Notes: generated from the letters alone by a model not told the origin. DNA of 64,000 nucleotides from Trebouxia sp. TZW2008 (GCA_002118135.1 BDIU01000215.1:124001-188000), one strand, 5' to 3'; numbered from the stretch's first letter, positions 33,235 through 46,331 are shown. A program made the numbers and translations.

Positions 33235-36200
33235 ATGGCGTCATCAGCGGAAGCTGACAAGCTCATGAAACAGGCTCAAAAGCTTTGCGATCCTTCGTTC
33301 CTCTCGATGCGCATCAAAGCTGATTGGGAGCAGGCGCAGCCGCTGTTTGAGAAGGCAGCCAAATCATACAAGGTGACAGGTCTTGCTGTTTGCTGCAGTT
33401 GACTTGATTCGTTGCATGGCTCGCAGCTTGCATCATGATCAAGCAAGCTGCCTCCAACATCTGTCAGCTCAGTTGCACCGGAGCTGCTCGGAGTGCGCGT
33501 AGAAAGCAGTCCACACCATCACTTGACTCAACAGTATATATCTTGCAGGCAGCCAAGGCTTATGACAAGGCAAGATATGCTTTTGAGAGGGCTGCGACAG
33601 GACAGGAAAGGCAGAGCTCTCCATGGCAAGCAGGAAAGCTGCTGGAACAAGCTGCAGCCTGCGCCAAGGAGACCGGCGACTTGACAACTGTTGCTGAGCT
33701 CACACGGTCAGCAGCTGCATGCAAATGTGCTGCATATTAATGCTGATTGACATCATGACACGCTGATCCAGAACGCAGCAGCCGTCATATCCTCTTTTGC
33801 ATTGCACTGTGTGCCCATGACTTGGTTATGCTCAAAAGCACAAAGAATCAGGAACCTGTACTGGTGCTGCCCATGATCTGCTCAGCGCAAATCTCACCAA
33901 CCAAGAGCATGCTGTCTTGCTCAGTGCTTTGTCATGACAATTTTTCTGAAGTCCCTGCAACGACACCTGACAGCAAAGCCACTCCTTATTGCATGTTCAT
34001 CATCATTTTAGGTATTCTCTTGAGGTTTGATTGTTCTCTGCATCTGAATTGCATATCTGGCATGTGAATCTGTTGCCTGAGAATTCTGATTTCTGGTGCC
34101 AACAGACAACTTAGCTGTAGGAAATATCCTTACTCATGTTTGGCTTAAAGCTGAAGCTGCTAGTCGTGCTGTTGAATGCATCTAGCAGGGTCAGGGGCAA
34201 GTTTCAGCGAAGCGTGCAAATGATGATGATGACAAGTGATGATGCAATAATTGCTTGTAGGCGGGCAGCTACGCTATACCAGCAAGCAGGTAGGGGCGGA
34301 GCTGCAGCAGAAGCCCTCAGTAAGGCAGCCAAGCTTGTTGAAGACAAAAATCCACAGGTGTGTTTCTCATACTTCGTTACATAGTTGCAAAGCTAGGGTT
34401 TTTGTAACATCGCCAGTGTCCTTGTTCCTGACAGTAGCGATGGTAAGGCTTTGACAAAACAGGCACAGCCATATTCAGGTCCCTGTCTCCTCAAGACATA
34501 ATGGCGGTGATTGCTTCCTTGATTTTGCCATGCACATGACTCCTGTTGTTCCAACGGCAAAAACTTCAAGGTTGAAAGTGACGTACAGTCCTAAGTGACA
34601 AAACGGCAGGCCTGCGCTGTGCCAACAATTTGATACAGCTTGCAACCGTCTGGAAAAGCCCAAAAGCTTCGCACTGCAAGCTGTTAGCCAACCATGAACA
34701 AGTCATCAAGGCCGTCTTGGAGTGATCGCACAGGGTGGCCTGTAGCCTAGGTTATGTATGCCATGCCGTGCCTTGGTTGCTTCTGCAGGCTGTTGCTGAA
34801 TACTGTCAATTCATTGCTGTTTTGCCCAAATTATTTTTCATGAGACATGCTGGCGTCGTGAGCTACCAATCCAGCTGATTGCGTTTTTTGTGTTGCTTCT
34901 TGCTTCTTCTTGACCTCACTCTCCTCTTCTGCTTGTATCTGTGGTGACATGCTTTGTTTGCTGCAACTCCCGCAATCATGAGGTGCAATCTTGTAGCTTT
35001 GTGAAATTGTACAGCTTCTAAGGCTCTCCTTCATAGACTCTCTGGGAACGCAGTCCTTGTCTGGAATTCTCCAAGTCGGCAGTCAGATCAGCTGTGTCAA
35101 CAATGCTTCCAGCTCAGCACGAGTGCCCCAAATGTGCTGTTTAGAACTGGTCTGTGTGTGACTTCCATCATGCGCTGAGCTACATGCATTTTGTAATGAA
35201 AAAGGCTCAATAGTAGCAAGCTGTGCACACTAAGAGCAGCGGCCACCAACAAATTCAGATTCAGCATGTGGACATCAGCAAAAAGGCTATGTGCCGGGTG
35301 CCTTAGATGGCAATTTATGCTTTCAACTTTGACAGGCCAGGCTGAGCATCAGTGTCTCAGTTGCTCAGTGTCAGAAGCTCCATGCATTCCTGAGTTCTGA
35401 CAGACAGATGCAGCTTTGACAAGCTGTCATGAGACAGTCTGTTGACTGATAGGCAGACAGATGTGCAGGCAAATAGACAGAACAAGTAGTGATGTTGCTG
35501 TCTGCAGGAAGCCAGTGCCATGTACTTAGAAGCTGTGGAACTCATGGAAGATGATGGTCAGGAAACAATGGCACTTGACATGTTCAGGCAAGCAATTGGT
35601 ATGTCACTATTGCTCTGCACTTCTGTTGTGCCACACACACGCAGCACACGTTTTCAATAGTACATGGACTGTGAATGGTGTTCTGTGACATCCTCATCTT
35701 CTCTAAGTCTGCACATCTGGTCCTGACATCTCATGCCAGTCAACAATTATGGACGATCACATGCAAAACAGTGGTCTGTCAAGACAACTCTGCATATCTG
35801 GCCTTCACAGCTCATGCCTGTGCTCCTGACTTGTGTGATTCAACACAAGAACAGTCTTGTATCAAGGTCATTGCATTTGAGACTTGACGACTACACTCTG
35901 ACTATTGTGGTGCTTCTAAGTAAGAGTAATCTGATGCAAGAACAACTCCGTGTGGGAGAAAACGCAGCCAAATGAATGTCATTGACTTGTCTCTTTCAAA
36001 TAGAAAGAGGCTGAGTATCTCTTTACTCTAATCCTTTGCTATAGGCAGCAGCCAATTCGATACTTTAGTTACAATGGCAGCGAGGTCACATCACAGATGG
36101 CGCTGACACACAGATGTTGTCAACATGCAGGCAGTCACATCAAGAACCAGCGGTATCCAGATGCCATCAACATGCTCATGCGTTTTGCCTTGGCCTGTGA

Positions 36201-37587
36201 TGCCAGTCATGCTACCAGCAGCCAATGCATGGCTTACCTTGGCGCTGTTGTTGTGGCTCTGTATTCTGGGAATGCCACTGAAGCATGGGCAACATATCAG
36301 GCAAGCCTTCCATGCGCAATGCTGTCTGAGTGCGAAAGGTGGGCTGTGCCAGCTTTCATTGTTGCGACGTCAGTAGCAGAAGTTTTGCACAATGACTGTG
36401 GCATTGTGCAATGTTCAGAACGCGACAGGTTAGAGCATCATGAGTCTTATTGATATCTGCACACAGAAAATGCTTGGAGTTGACCTTTTAAGCCACCATT
36501 GTGGCATTGACAGCTCATGCCCTTGAAGTGCCTGCTCCGCTGATAAATAAATCCTGCTTGCAAGGCTATGGGTAAAAGGTCAGACTCACATTGCTGACAA
36601 CAACTGGTCACTCCTTGGTCAACTCTAGGTGTTCAAGGCTCCTGTGTCACACTCATATTCCAAAGCTGTTGCTCCATGCTGCAAACTGCACTTGAAAATA
36701 GTCCTTTCAAGGCTGAGTCAGAGGCCTCTTCTATAAGGATCCCGTGTCCTGCTGAAGGATGCGCTTGGGGTTGATGCCTTCAGTGTAAGCTCAGAAGCTC
36801 TCACAGCTGAGGCGCTCCTTGATGCCTACCGGTCCGGTGATGAGAATGCAATCCGCAACGTCATCAGCAAGCCAATTTTCATGAATCTTGACAATCAGGT
36901 GGAGTGCTTGTCTGTTGCATGCAATTGTGTAAATAGCTTCACGTCAACTTGTGCAATCAAGTACGCAAATTTTGCTTTCAGCTCGCATGCTCAAGTCTGA
37001 CCATGATGCAAGACAGCGCATATCAAGGCTCATGACACCATGCTGGCTGCCGTATTGCTTGCTTAAGATGGCAATTCAAGGCCATGCTGAACATGAGAGA
37101 GGTGCAGCACAGTACAGCTTGCTGCAGCCTATCATCATGTAGCATGCTGTGATGTTTCTGCAATCTGACATGCCAAGTCTGTGCACATGGACATGCAGCT
37201 CTGCACAGGCCCAGAAAAGGCACTTATACGGCGAAAGATGGTTGTTTATGTCAGCATGCAAAGTTGGGCTGAGCTGCCTGATCATTGTCAATATTGCTCT
37301 TTCCGGCAGAAGAACAACAAAAGCATGCAGTCCCGATGTCAGATTGCAAGTGCTGCAGATGCGTCACATCTCATTTACATTTATCATTCCATTTCATGTT
37401 ACATTTTTCATTGGGAGTGTTATGCATCAGTCTTCATTTGCTCAAGCTGCTGCAGGTTGGTAAGCTTGCAAAGAAGCTGCCAGTGGGTGATGTCAAAGCC
37501 ATGGCAGCACAGCTAGGTGGTGCTGAGGGTGACAGTGCAGCAGCTGTTGTTGACACAAGTGACATCAACGAAGAGGATCTCACGTGA
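33235..37587 (+). CDS. Gamma-soluble NSF attachment protein (gamma-SNAP)
   Basis: An adaptor that brings NSF to SNARE complexes for their disassembly after membrane fusion. Seven exons in consistent phase: 33235-33372, 33549-33706, 34261-34357, 35508-35598, 36131-36300, 36758-36898 and 37456-37587, giving 308 residues, close to the plant protein (about 290). The TPR-like helices are readable in order: MKQAQKLCDPSF, AAKAYDKARYAFERAATGQE, then RRAATLYQQAGRGGAAAEAL, AVELMEDDGQETMALDMFRQ, IKNQRYPDAINMLMRFALAC, LTAEALLDAYRSGDE, and KLAKKLPVGDVKAMAAQLGG. It ends in NEEDLT, like the plant EDDLT. The fifth intron uses a GC donor (ATATCAG/GCAAGC at 36300) because only that junction restores the frame and the conserved aspartate-alanine-phenylalanine. 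Unlike its neighbours, this gene shows no exon arrays, though introns reach 1.1 kb. Confidence 0.93.
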
Positions 37588-38220
37588 CATTGAAAACAAG
37601 GAAAGTGGCAACATTGCTGTTGTCCACAGCAACTGGTCGTTAGCTTGCTTGCGTTGGTCGCACCCTTTTGTTACATTTGGTTTCTGAGCGCTACACTGCC
37701 AAGCTTGGTGCAAGAAGCCCATTGTACGTCCCTTGTCAGATGTTACTGCCGTACTGACGATATAACGTTGATGCTGCAACAATGCTATTGGTTTGCTGAC
37801 CAGTCAGCGCATGTGTTCAGCAGCTGCAGCTGTGACTGCATTTACAGCAAAAGATGAGATGATGGCAGTACAATGCTGAGTGTGTCACATATACAGCACT
37901 CAGCTTTGTGAGCTGTGGCACTGTCAATAAACCAGCAAGCAGTGGCTCAGGTTACAATTCAATCTGTGATGTTGCAACTGAATGAGATCCATGTGACGGG
38001 AACATCACAACCAAATAGAAGGAAAAAAAGCAACCACAGAATTGTCAATAGTTGACGCATTGACTGCACGTGCTGTCAGTCAGCCGACTTTGATTGCATT
38101 TGCTGCACAATTTGACAATGACTATGTACAGCTGGAGCATCCTGCTGTAGAAGCCTGTGGCATGTCTGGCTACAGCAGTGTTGGGCAGGTGGCTTGATGA
38201 CAGCCAAGGCTTGCGGAATG
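37588..38220. other. Convergent 3' spacer
   Basis: Between the end of gamma-SNAP and the end of secreted peptide gene 2. No gene seen. A CAATAAA-like word occurs near 37924. Confidence 0.45.
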
Positions 38221-38616
38221 TCATACTGGAGCTGGCGCTGGAGCAGCAACAGAAGCAGAGACCACCTCGTAAGTGGCAGCTGCAGCACACATCAGCCTCA
38301 GTGAGATTGCCAATGCAACACAATCGGGAGGAAACAGCTTGGGAACTTGCAAAGGCTTGCAAATATGCACTGCTTGTTGAGATTCGAAAAAGCTTTGCGC
38401 ATATCAACAATGTGATGTCGCAAGACTCTCACCGTCAGCAAGCATTCTTTCACGCAGCTGATGAACGGCGTCTAGCTCTGCAAGAATCCTCTTGTGCTCG
38501 GCGGCATCTCTGAGCTCGACAGACTCCCCGGACGACAGAGTTTTGCGTGGGGCTGCAAAGGTCCCAGACACCATCAACGCTACCAGCAAAACAGCTAGCA
38601 TGGTTTTGTTGGACAT
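38221..38616 (-). CDS. Small secreted peptide, family member 2
   Basis: Two exons, 38616-38433 and 38279-38221, with a 153-base phase-1 intron (donor GACG/GTGAGA, acceptor CTGCAG/CTGCC), encode 80 residues. Residues 1-21 form a signal peptide (MLAVLLVALMVSGTFA core) with a likely cut before APRK. The mature part has PRKTL, a charged amphipathic helix AEHKRILAELDAVHQLRERM, and the 19-residue second-exon tail AATYEVVSASVAAPAPAPV. It shares every one of these elements with members 1 and 3. The APAPAP end resembles hydroxyproline arabinogalactan glycosylation motifs of plant and algal secreted proteins. No known family is recognised. It is divergent from member 1, with starts 1.5 kb apart. The intron position was fixed by comparing the three genes. 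Confidence 0.8.
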
Positions 38617-40100
38617 CGCTCCGCCTGCGCACAAACCTAGTGATTGAACTCGCGTGCATAAGGGCATGCAGCGCGTCGAGTCGAGCGCTCGATGCATTAG
38701 CTGCGCAATAGCCAGCAAATACTCGAAGTGAGCCTTGAGTTTGAAGTGGTAACACAGCAAAGGCAAAGCTTGCAAGCTTGCGCAACGTCAAAGGCCAAGC
38801 CGACGATTACGAGGCAAAAACGGCACAGTCACAATTACCTTGGTGCAAAGGGGCACTTCTGCAGCTGTTTGGTCTGGTGAATATATGATCGCTGAAGAGT
38901 ACTTCAGAACCACTTTGCGAAGCTCGGCACGGTCTGGAAAGCTTCGACACAGTGTTGGCTTTGAACTTTTGAAGCAAGTTCCCCCCAACTGCAACCCTAG
39001 GGGGTTACATCTTCTTCAGCTGACCCTGCTTGTTGGAGACTCAAAGGTCACTTGGGCATGAGAGTATCTGCGACACCACTCACACCTAAGCTGATGCATA
39101 TGCCGCAAGATTTCGCACAGAGTATAGTGGTCACAGTCGATTTTGCTGAGGCTGCTGCATCTGTATCAAGCTGAGTTCTGACTGAAGCTGTGCTGTAAGC
39201 TGCCGACCACGAGTGCCGAGTATCAAGCAAAACTTGGCTTTTCGAGTGTGGGGTGACTACCTGGAAAATGACCATTCCTCATCTGCAGCGCATTTTGCAG
39301 CTTTTCAAGCTCAAACGCATTGCTCAGGGGTGATCAGAACGAGCCGTCTGCTTTGCTCCTGCTGTGCTGCATGCACATTTTGTACATGCTTTGGCAATGC
39401 TTTCTCCTATCTACTGGTGATCGATGGCAACATGCATTTGCACAAGCATCTAGTTTGTATGCAATGCATGTGCCTGCACGCATGTCTGGCCTTGTCGCAA
39501 GCGCTCTGGTCATAATCCAAAATGCTCCTGTTTTGTCCTGCACATATGCATGCATGTGCCTGCATTTGCAAACTTGCAGCAATGGCAATTTGCAGACTGA
39601 CAGGTGCATCCATATGGACAGCAAAGCTGTCACTGAGGACAGATCAGACAGGCTCTCGTCAGGTCAATTATTGGTCATAACAGGTCAATTTAGCACCCAA
39701 AAGACCTGACATTGGTTGACCTAACAACCAAAATTTGAGCGCCGTTGACTTTGAGTTTTGGAGGGATCCGCACAAGCGCGAAAAGAGACGGTGCTCCTGC
39801 CACCGGAGCTCGCTACAAAGCCTCGAGCCTGCTGCTTCCCTGTCACACTCTCGCTTCCGCAACCACAAGCTTTCGGTGACCTCATCAACCTCCAACTGCA
39901 CCTCCGCAGCTTACCTTCTCAGATCATCTGTGCTTCCTTACGTCCCAGGTGACACTTTAATTTTATCATGTTGCGTTGTCTTTCACAACATCGCGCGTTC
40001 TTTGGTGCATCGCTGCCTGCTGTTGTTGTTGTTCTGGCCGCCTGCCATACTGTTGATCGGCTGAGTCCTAACGCTGTCGGCGATGCTGCAGATCGCCACG
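38617..40100. other. Divergent spacer between secreted peptide genes 2 and 1
   Basis: About 1.5 kb without a supportable gene; the promoters of two divergent paralogues lie here. CpG-rich stretches occur next to both genes (38620-38790 and 39750-39960). An open frame at 39735-40064 (+) and an opposing one at 39901-39668 (-) have no recognisable content. Confidence 0.45.
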
Positions 40101-40532
40101 ATGAACAAGGTCAACATCGCCGTCTTCTTTGCTGCCCTTCTTGTCATTGGCGCTTGCGCTGAGCCCCGCAAGCTGCTGGCAGCTGGCGAGAGCAGCAAGT
40201 TGACCGCTGCTGAGGAGCACCAGAGGATTCTTGCTGAGCTCGCGGAGGTGCACGCTCTTCGCGAGAGGATGCTGCAAGAGGGTACGCACACGATCAACTA
40301 CTGTCTGCCGAGCGCACTGTTGTCATGTGCTCTAACCAGCCAGCATCTCGGCTCCCAACTGTGCTGCTTTGAGCTGCCTGAAGCTTGATTACCAGTGGAG
40401 CACAAGTTTGCATGCTTGCAACCTGCAAGTCTCCTTGTATACTCGACAGCAAAGCTTGTGTCTGTGCCTGCAGCTGCAACATACACCCCCACATCCTCAT
40501 CTGGTGGAGCACCTGCCCCTGCCCCAGCATAA
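40101..40532 (+). CDS. Small secreted peptide, family member 1
   Basis: Two exons, 40101-40281 and 40474-40532, with a phase-1 intron of 192 bases (donor GAGAGG/GTACGC, acceptor CTGCAG/CTGCAA), encode 79 residues. The signal peptide is residues 1-20 (IAVFFAALLVIGACA) with a probable cut before EPRKLL. A conserved helix follows, AEEHQRILAELAEVHALRER, then ML, and the second exon supplies AATYTPTSSSGGAPAPAPA and TAA. Compared with member 3, exon 1 has the same length and 20-residue blocks differ at only a few positions, while the linker GESSKLTA is the most variable part. The mature peptide of about 59 residues has no cysteine. It could be a signalling or wall-associated peptide; function is unknown. 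The ATG at 40101 follows a purine-rich leader that resembles member 3. Confidence 0.82.
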
Positions 40533-43500
40533 GCCTGGCAGTCATTGGTGTACAGCTTCCTTCCCTCAGCTTGATGTACAACACTGACACCCTGTAGTTA
40601 GCTTAGCCCAACAAGTAGTCAGTAGCAAGCTTCAGACAGACGGCTATAGACAAGTAGCATGTACAGTGTAGGTAGTGTAGGCAGTGATCTTGACTGCAAT
40701 CGGTATTTCTTACTACATCCAAAAATACTAGTATGCTCTGCCATTGTAGGGCAAACTGTACTATTCTTTTCATTTGTTTGGCTAGACAGAGTTGGTCCAA
40801 TCAGAGCAATATCCAGTGGTGCATTTTTCAGATTTGAAAATATGCTCCATGGTTTGTCAGTTGCCTGACCCACTGTAATTTCAAAATGACTTCAGATCTG
40901 CAGCCTCCATTGCAGCCTTTGCAAATGCATTGCATCTTGCTGTGCCCATGACAGTTACGCTGTGCCATTGACAGGTCGGATGCACACGCACATGCAGAAA
41001 AGACAATTCCTTTGAGCACACTGACTTGTCTCAGCGTTTGCAATGGCACATGCATCTCTTCTCTGCAGTCATAGCCCATTGTATGCATGTGAATGCCATT
41101 TTGAGTTGCAGCACCACTCTGCAGCTGCCACAACATGCTGCACACAGCTAGCGCAGCGTCTTTGAGCACACTCCAGTCCTGCTTATTTGCTTGGCCTTTG
41201 TAGCTGCTAACTTCATCTGCATGCTGGTGCAATTATGATGTTGGAAATCAGCAGCTCCTTCAATGCTGAAGCTAGCAACATGTGGTGGCATGACTACACA
41301 TGACACCAGCAACTGCACCATTATCAGATAACTAATGTCTCTTCCATTTTGTCACAAAGCATTGTTGAACTCCAAGCATGAAACACAATGAAGCACAGGG
41401 AAACGTTTTCTCGACAGCACAGAGAGAGTTGCTTTTAGCAGATGGCATGTGCTCGTAAGCATCGTTGAGAGCACAATTACATCTCCAGCACTGAGTTGCT
41501 GTTCAAACGAAACTCAAGATGGACCAATCGGCCTTTCCTGGCAAAAACAACACTCACCTGTGCACTCACTGAGCTGAGACCTTTTGGTAGTTGTTTCCAT
41601 CCAAGCTGACTACCTGAGACAGCACTGTCATCAAGGATTCTTGTGACGCTGGGCCAAAGTCAAAGCGCAGAATGATGGATCTGTTTGCTTTGAGAGCGCG
41701 TATGCTTCCTGGTCATGGGCGCCTGCCTGTGCAAAGAAGGTTGCAGTGATTTCCTGATAAAGATTCATTGAACAGACATTCCCATAGAAAGGAAATTGCA
41801 AGTGCGAGCGACTCACTCACTTCATCTGTGATATCTCTGAGTATCTCTGAGTATCTCTGACAATCTGATGTAAGGACAATGCTCTGGGCAAAAATTGCAG
41901 TTTGCCACAACAAGCACCACAACAGGTTGGAATGCAGCAGCTTAGATATGTGCAACATGGCTTAAGGTGCCCAAGTACTTGGATTTGCTGCTCATGCCAC
42001 TGCAAGCCAATCACATTGGGCACTTTTTGCTTTACAGCAAACCAAAAGGTCACCTATGCAATCAAAATGACGTGGAAAGCGCATCTCAGGAGCAAGAGCA
42101 TTACTGACCCTGAATTTGAGCTGCTGCGTTACCAAGCATGTGTTCCAACAGTAACATCAAATGACAATGCTAACCCCATTTGGCGGCAATTTCTACACAG
42201 ATTCTCCCCATCTGTCAATGACACACACTGAGGTTGCAGTATCAAGTGAGGTGATTATGACCTTTGTCTGGATCTCTCAATGCATGCTTGCTGCATGTGG
42301 GTGTCCCTTATTTGCATGCTTGTGTCTGCAACATGGTGTGCATGCTGCTCTAGATTACACCTGACTCATCCCAACATAGTATTGCTGTTTGCAAGCTGCT
42401 GTGTCCAGCACCCTGTCACGAGTCTGCGCTCTGGTAGGGAAATTTCTGCTCATACATGTGGCTGCTTGCATGGGCTAGTGTCATACAGCAGGCCTGCTTC
42501 TTCGGCAAGATCATCTCAAGCCTGTTTGTTACGTGGTGCTACATGTGACGCATGCATATGGGTGCTGCATATTGAATGCTATTGCTGTCGGTGAGCACAC
42601 CAACTTCTAGAACAACTTGTCTGTGTAACAGCTTCAGCAGCACGCGCATCAGCAGATGCTGTTGATTCAATTTCTGGCAGGAATTCTGCTCAAACACAAC
42701 CTGCTTGGGTAAAAAAGGCTGACTGCATTTGCACCACACCGCTCCCTGGTTGAGCTTGCATAGTCAAGTTCTGCCTCAAGTAAAGTTTGAGAGCAGCAGC
42801 TGTGCAGTGCTTGCCCAAATGACAAGTCTGACTAACTCTAGACAGGCCAGCACAGCTTGCAGACAGTTTTGCCCAGGGTTCAATCGCAAAACAACAACTT
42901 ATAGCTACAAAGCCAGACTGAGCCATTGCCAGCGTCCACAGACCGACTGCAGTTGCTGCTCACAGAAGCACCTGAATAGACCTTCAGGTGCCTACTAGCC
43001 CTGATGCAGCTGCCTGCTATCAGCATTGCTTGTTGTTGTCAGTGTCTAGAACTGCACTCTCTACGAATCCCACTTGCGTTTGCCCTTGAGATGCAGTTGT
43101 GACTTTGTGCATCCAGTTGTGTGCACCAGGTCCTGACAATTTGCTGCGTAGTCTGTATGCTCAGGGAGAAAGGTCTGAGCACATGTAGCAGCAAATGCAA
43201 CTCTCTCGGAGCATGCTCTTGACTAATTTCAACAATGTGCTCATAGAGCATCTTGCATGCAAACTGCTATCCCACTGCTGGTCTTTGAGAGTGGGCCAGC
43301 ATCTTTACATTTTGGCAGCAGTAAGCCCATTGACTGACCTGTGTTTGCATAGTTACTGAATCAAGCTGACTTTGCACTGCAATCAACTGCTGCTTTCAGG
43401 ACTGCTTGACAATCACTGTCGCAACCACAGTGATGACATGTCGCTACACACTGCAGCAGGACATGCTGAGCCTGTCGCAATGGCAAACAAATCCTGTCTT

Positions 43501-43988
43501 GTCGAGCCAACTTGTTTCACAAATAAAGATAATTTTTGCACCTCAAAATTGGTGGCAATTTGTTGCAATTCCAGTGCAATACTAGTCAAGCTGGTGACAC
43601 CTTGATGCTACTGCATGTGACTTGACTATGTCAGAAGCTGTATGACGCCATTTTCTACATATTGCTCATGCTAATTGCGCATGCACAGATTGTCATGACC
43701 CTCTGTGCTTTGCTGCAGTTTTAACGGGGTCAGGTTCTCATGCTTGATTGATGAAATGCTGTGGTCAGCTGACGCATGCAAGTTACAGATAGTCACTGTA
43801 ACACTCTCCTCTGGGTAAAAATCGATATTCAATATGAGTCTATTGACATGGGAGCAATTTTCTTGTTCTGCCAGCGTCTGCAGTGGTGAAATTTGATTCA
43901 CAGCTGGGGCAGCAGGTTGTCGTTGTGGGTGCCGTCTCAGGTGCCTGACATTGCCATGCAAACAGATGCTTGAAGGTTGCTATAAAAT
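40533..43988. other. Long spacer with possible minus-strand exons
   Basis: No gene can be defined with confidence. Minus-strand frames with somewhat protein-like content are 41232-40828 (134 codons), 43251-43039 (HIVEISQEHAPRELHLLLHV) and 43961-43671 (LILNIDFYPEESVTVTIC). They could be exons of one minus-strand gene, but splice joins were not established. A GAGTATCTCT triplet repeat lies near 41836-41860. Confidence 0.3.
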
Positions 43989-44440
43989 GTGATCTCAGCC
44001 GTTTTCCAAAGCTTGCTCGTCAGTGCAGTTTTAGAAGTCTGTTTCCAGATCACCAACTAAGTAAACAGATGCTTGCAGCACACTGCAGGCATATTTTGTT
44101 GACTGACCGCTCGACTGTGCTGCTGCTGTTGAGGACTGACTGCTGGAACAAACCAAGCTACAGGCAAGCTCTGCACTTCCCTTAGGCACAGCAGTAAACA
44201 GACCCTAGACTGGATCCAAACACTCGCAGCATGAATGCTTTAATGTTGCTCCAGTATGTGATCTTGGCCATTTCCCAAAGCTTGCTCATTAATGCAGCTT
44301 TGGGAGTCTACTCCCAGATCACCAACTAAGTAAACAGATGATTGCAGCACAAGACATGTTTGTCAACTGACCGCTCAAGTGTATGCGGCTGTCAAGGAGT
44401 GACTGCTGGAACAAATCAATACAGGCAAGCTCTGCACTAG
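43989..44440. repeat. Tandem duplication of about 269 bp
   Basis: The segment starting GTGATCTCAGCCGTTTTCC at 43989 is repeated from 44258 (GTGATCTTGGCCATTTCCC), with shared blocks CAGATCACCAACTAAGTAAA and GACTGCTGGAACAAA. Identity is moderate. Coding content was not established. Confidence 0.85.
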
Positions 44441-44639
44441 GAGAGAGCAGAGCTTTAGGCATGAAAGTATGCAACATCCAAAACTGTCAATTGATGTGGC
44501 GCCGGCCGTCTTGAGATGCTTATGATGCACAGAGCACTGTGCAATTGAGACAAATCGGGTCCGTTTCTAGAAAGATGCGATAAACACATTATAAATCGAC
44601 CCTTTGCTTGATGAGAGCGGTGTCCAAGACATCTGCTGT

Positions 44640-45205
44640 GTTGACTGGACTGCACGCTGCAGCAGTAGAGGTGCTCGGATGAACATGGCAGTCTCTTTCA
44701 ACGTATGCACTACATCGATATCGGTGTTGTATCCAGCTGTCACTTGTGCAGTACGGTGCAGTGCAGTGCTGCAAAGTACTCTAGCAATACACATGCTCTG
44801 ATGAACAAGGCAGTCCCTTTGAATGCATGCGCTACACCTATGCTGCATCCAGCTGTCACTTGTGCAGTATGGTGCAGTGCAATGCCGCAAAGTGCTGCAG
44901 CGTTAGAGGTGCTCTAATGAACATGACAGTCCCTTGAATGCATGCCCTACGTCTATGCTGCATCCAGCTGTTACTTGTGCAATGCAGTGCAGTGCAATGC
45001 AGCAAAGTGCTGTAGCAGTACAGATGCTCTGATGAACATGGCAGTCCCTCTGAACGCATGCACTACGTCTGTGCTGTATCCAGCTGTGACTTGTGCAGTG
45101 CGGTGCAATGCAGTGCTGCAAAGTGCTGCAGCGTCAAAGTGCGCTGATGAACATGGCAGTCCCTTTGAATGCATGCGCTGCATCTGTGCTGCACCTAGCT
45201 CTTAT
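44640..45205. repeat. About 115-bp tandem repeat, five copies
   Basis: The anchor ATGAACA(T/A)G(G/A)CAGTC occurs at 44679, 44801, 44917, 45032 and 45147, giving periods of 122, 116, 115 and 115. The unit also holds CATCCAGCTGT(C/T)ACTTGTGCA. Open frames here are by-products of the repeat. Confidence 0.93.
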
Positions 45206-45211
45206 TAGTGC

Positions 45212-45268
45212 ACTTTAGTGCAGTGCAGTGCAGTGCAGTGCAGTGCAGTGCAGTGCAGTGCAGTGCAG
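45212..45268. repeat. (CAGTG)n pentanucleotide microsatellite
   Basis: A perfect run of GCAGT/CAGTG units directly following the 115-bp array, whose units end in the same GTGCAGTGCAGTGC word. The microsatellite may have grown from that word. Confidence 0.95.
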
Positions 45269-46331
45269 CAAAGTGCTGGATTTGCAGTTGATCCTGAATG
45301 TGCTGCTGTCAATACTGACAATGTCAGCTATGCAGAATGCTTGCTCCAGAGCAACTGCGCTTGTTACTAATAGGCTGCTGCCAGACCAAATGATGATGAT
45401 GCATTTTGATCAGCGGATGGGCAATTTGCTGAAACACCAAATTGTGTGCTGGAATTGTTGAGTACTCACACACTGCCAGCTGCTCACAGCTTGCATGAAT
45501 GGCCAACCGCTGCAAACCCAAAATCAGAATGATGTTGCCGGCATTTCATTTGAGCATCGTTCAATATCATGCAAGCTAAACCACAGTCACTGCTGTATAC
45601 ACATGACAGATTTGGCTGAGTCTGATTTGCCAAGGGGACTTCAAGTGCTGCTGTCTGTCATGTGTTTGCCTATCATGTGGTGGTGCTCGGAAACAAGCAG
45701 GGATGTTGGCACAATGTCGACACTGTCTCTGTGACAGACAATGTCACATTGACTCGATATTGCCTGTCTGTAGTATTGTAAGCAAGTGCTATGCCTGAGT
45801 ATCTACATCAATCACAGCCAGCACAAATACGGGTTGCACAGGCCAGCACCAGGGAAGCAACGCCAACTCATCTTGTGCACTGATCTCGATTGCAGTGGAC
45901 TGCAGATACATGTATGCTCATGCTGAACAAACACACAGAATGTAACCAGAATGTGCAATGCTTTTGTAACACACTTGAGTATTTACAGAGGAGTCCAACC
46001 TTTTCAACAATGATCTGGATGATTAGAATGTACTATGCAAAATGAAAATTCATACTATGCTAGACTGATACTGTATTCTTATTACATGTCAGCTGCAAGC
46101 AATGCATACTACAGCACACCACACAGCATCTGCCTGCTAGTAATGTTTGCTTACAAGACTGACAACCCTAAGGCTCCCATCACCTATCCTATCAATCAAT
46201 CACTTGACTTTGTCCAAGGCACCTGCAAATTTGGCTGTCGGCTGCAAAAGCTGAGGTTGCGGGTTCTAGTCACGTCAAGTGTCTGATGTACCAGCTTTTG
46301 TACAGGTATGGAGATTGCTTAGGGTCCTGGC
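45269..46331. other. Spacer before secreted peptide gene 3
   Basis: About 1 kb between the microsatellite and the 3' end of the minus-strand peptide gene. A plus-strand frame at 46035-46286 is Tyr-rich and not convincing. Nothing else was supported. Confidence 0.4.

Noticed and set aside
33435..33548. Extra gamma-SNAP exon between 33372 and 33549
   Set aside because: Exons 1 and 2 join directly in phase and match the plant protein without a gap.
44567..45208. Open frames on both strands across 44.6-45.2 kb
   Set aside because: All are carried by the 115-bp repeat and recur with it; no domain content.
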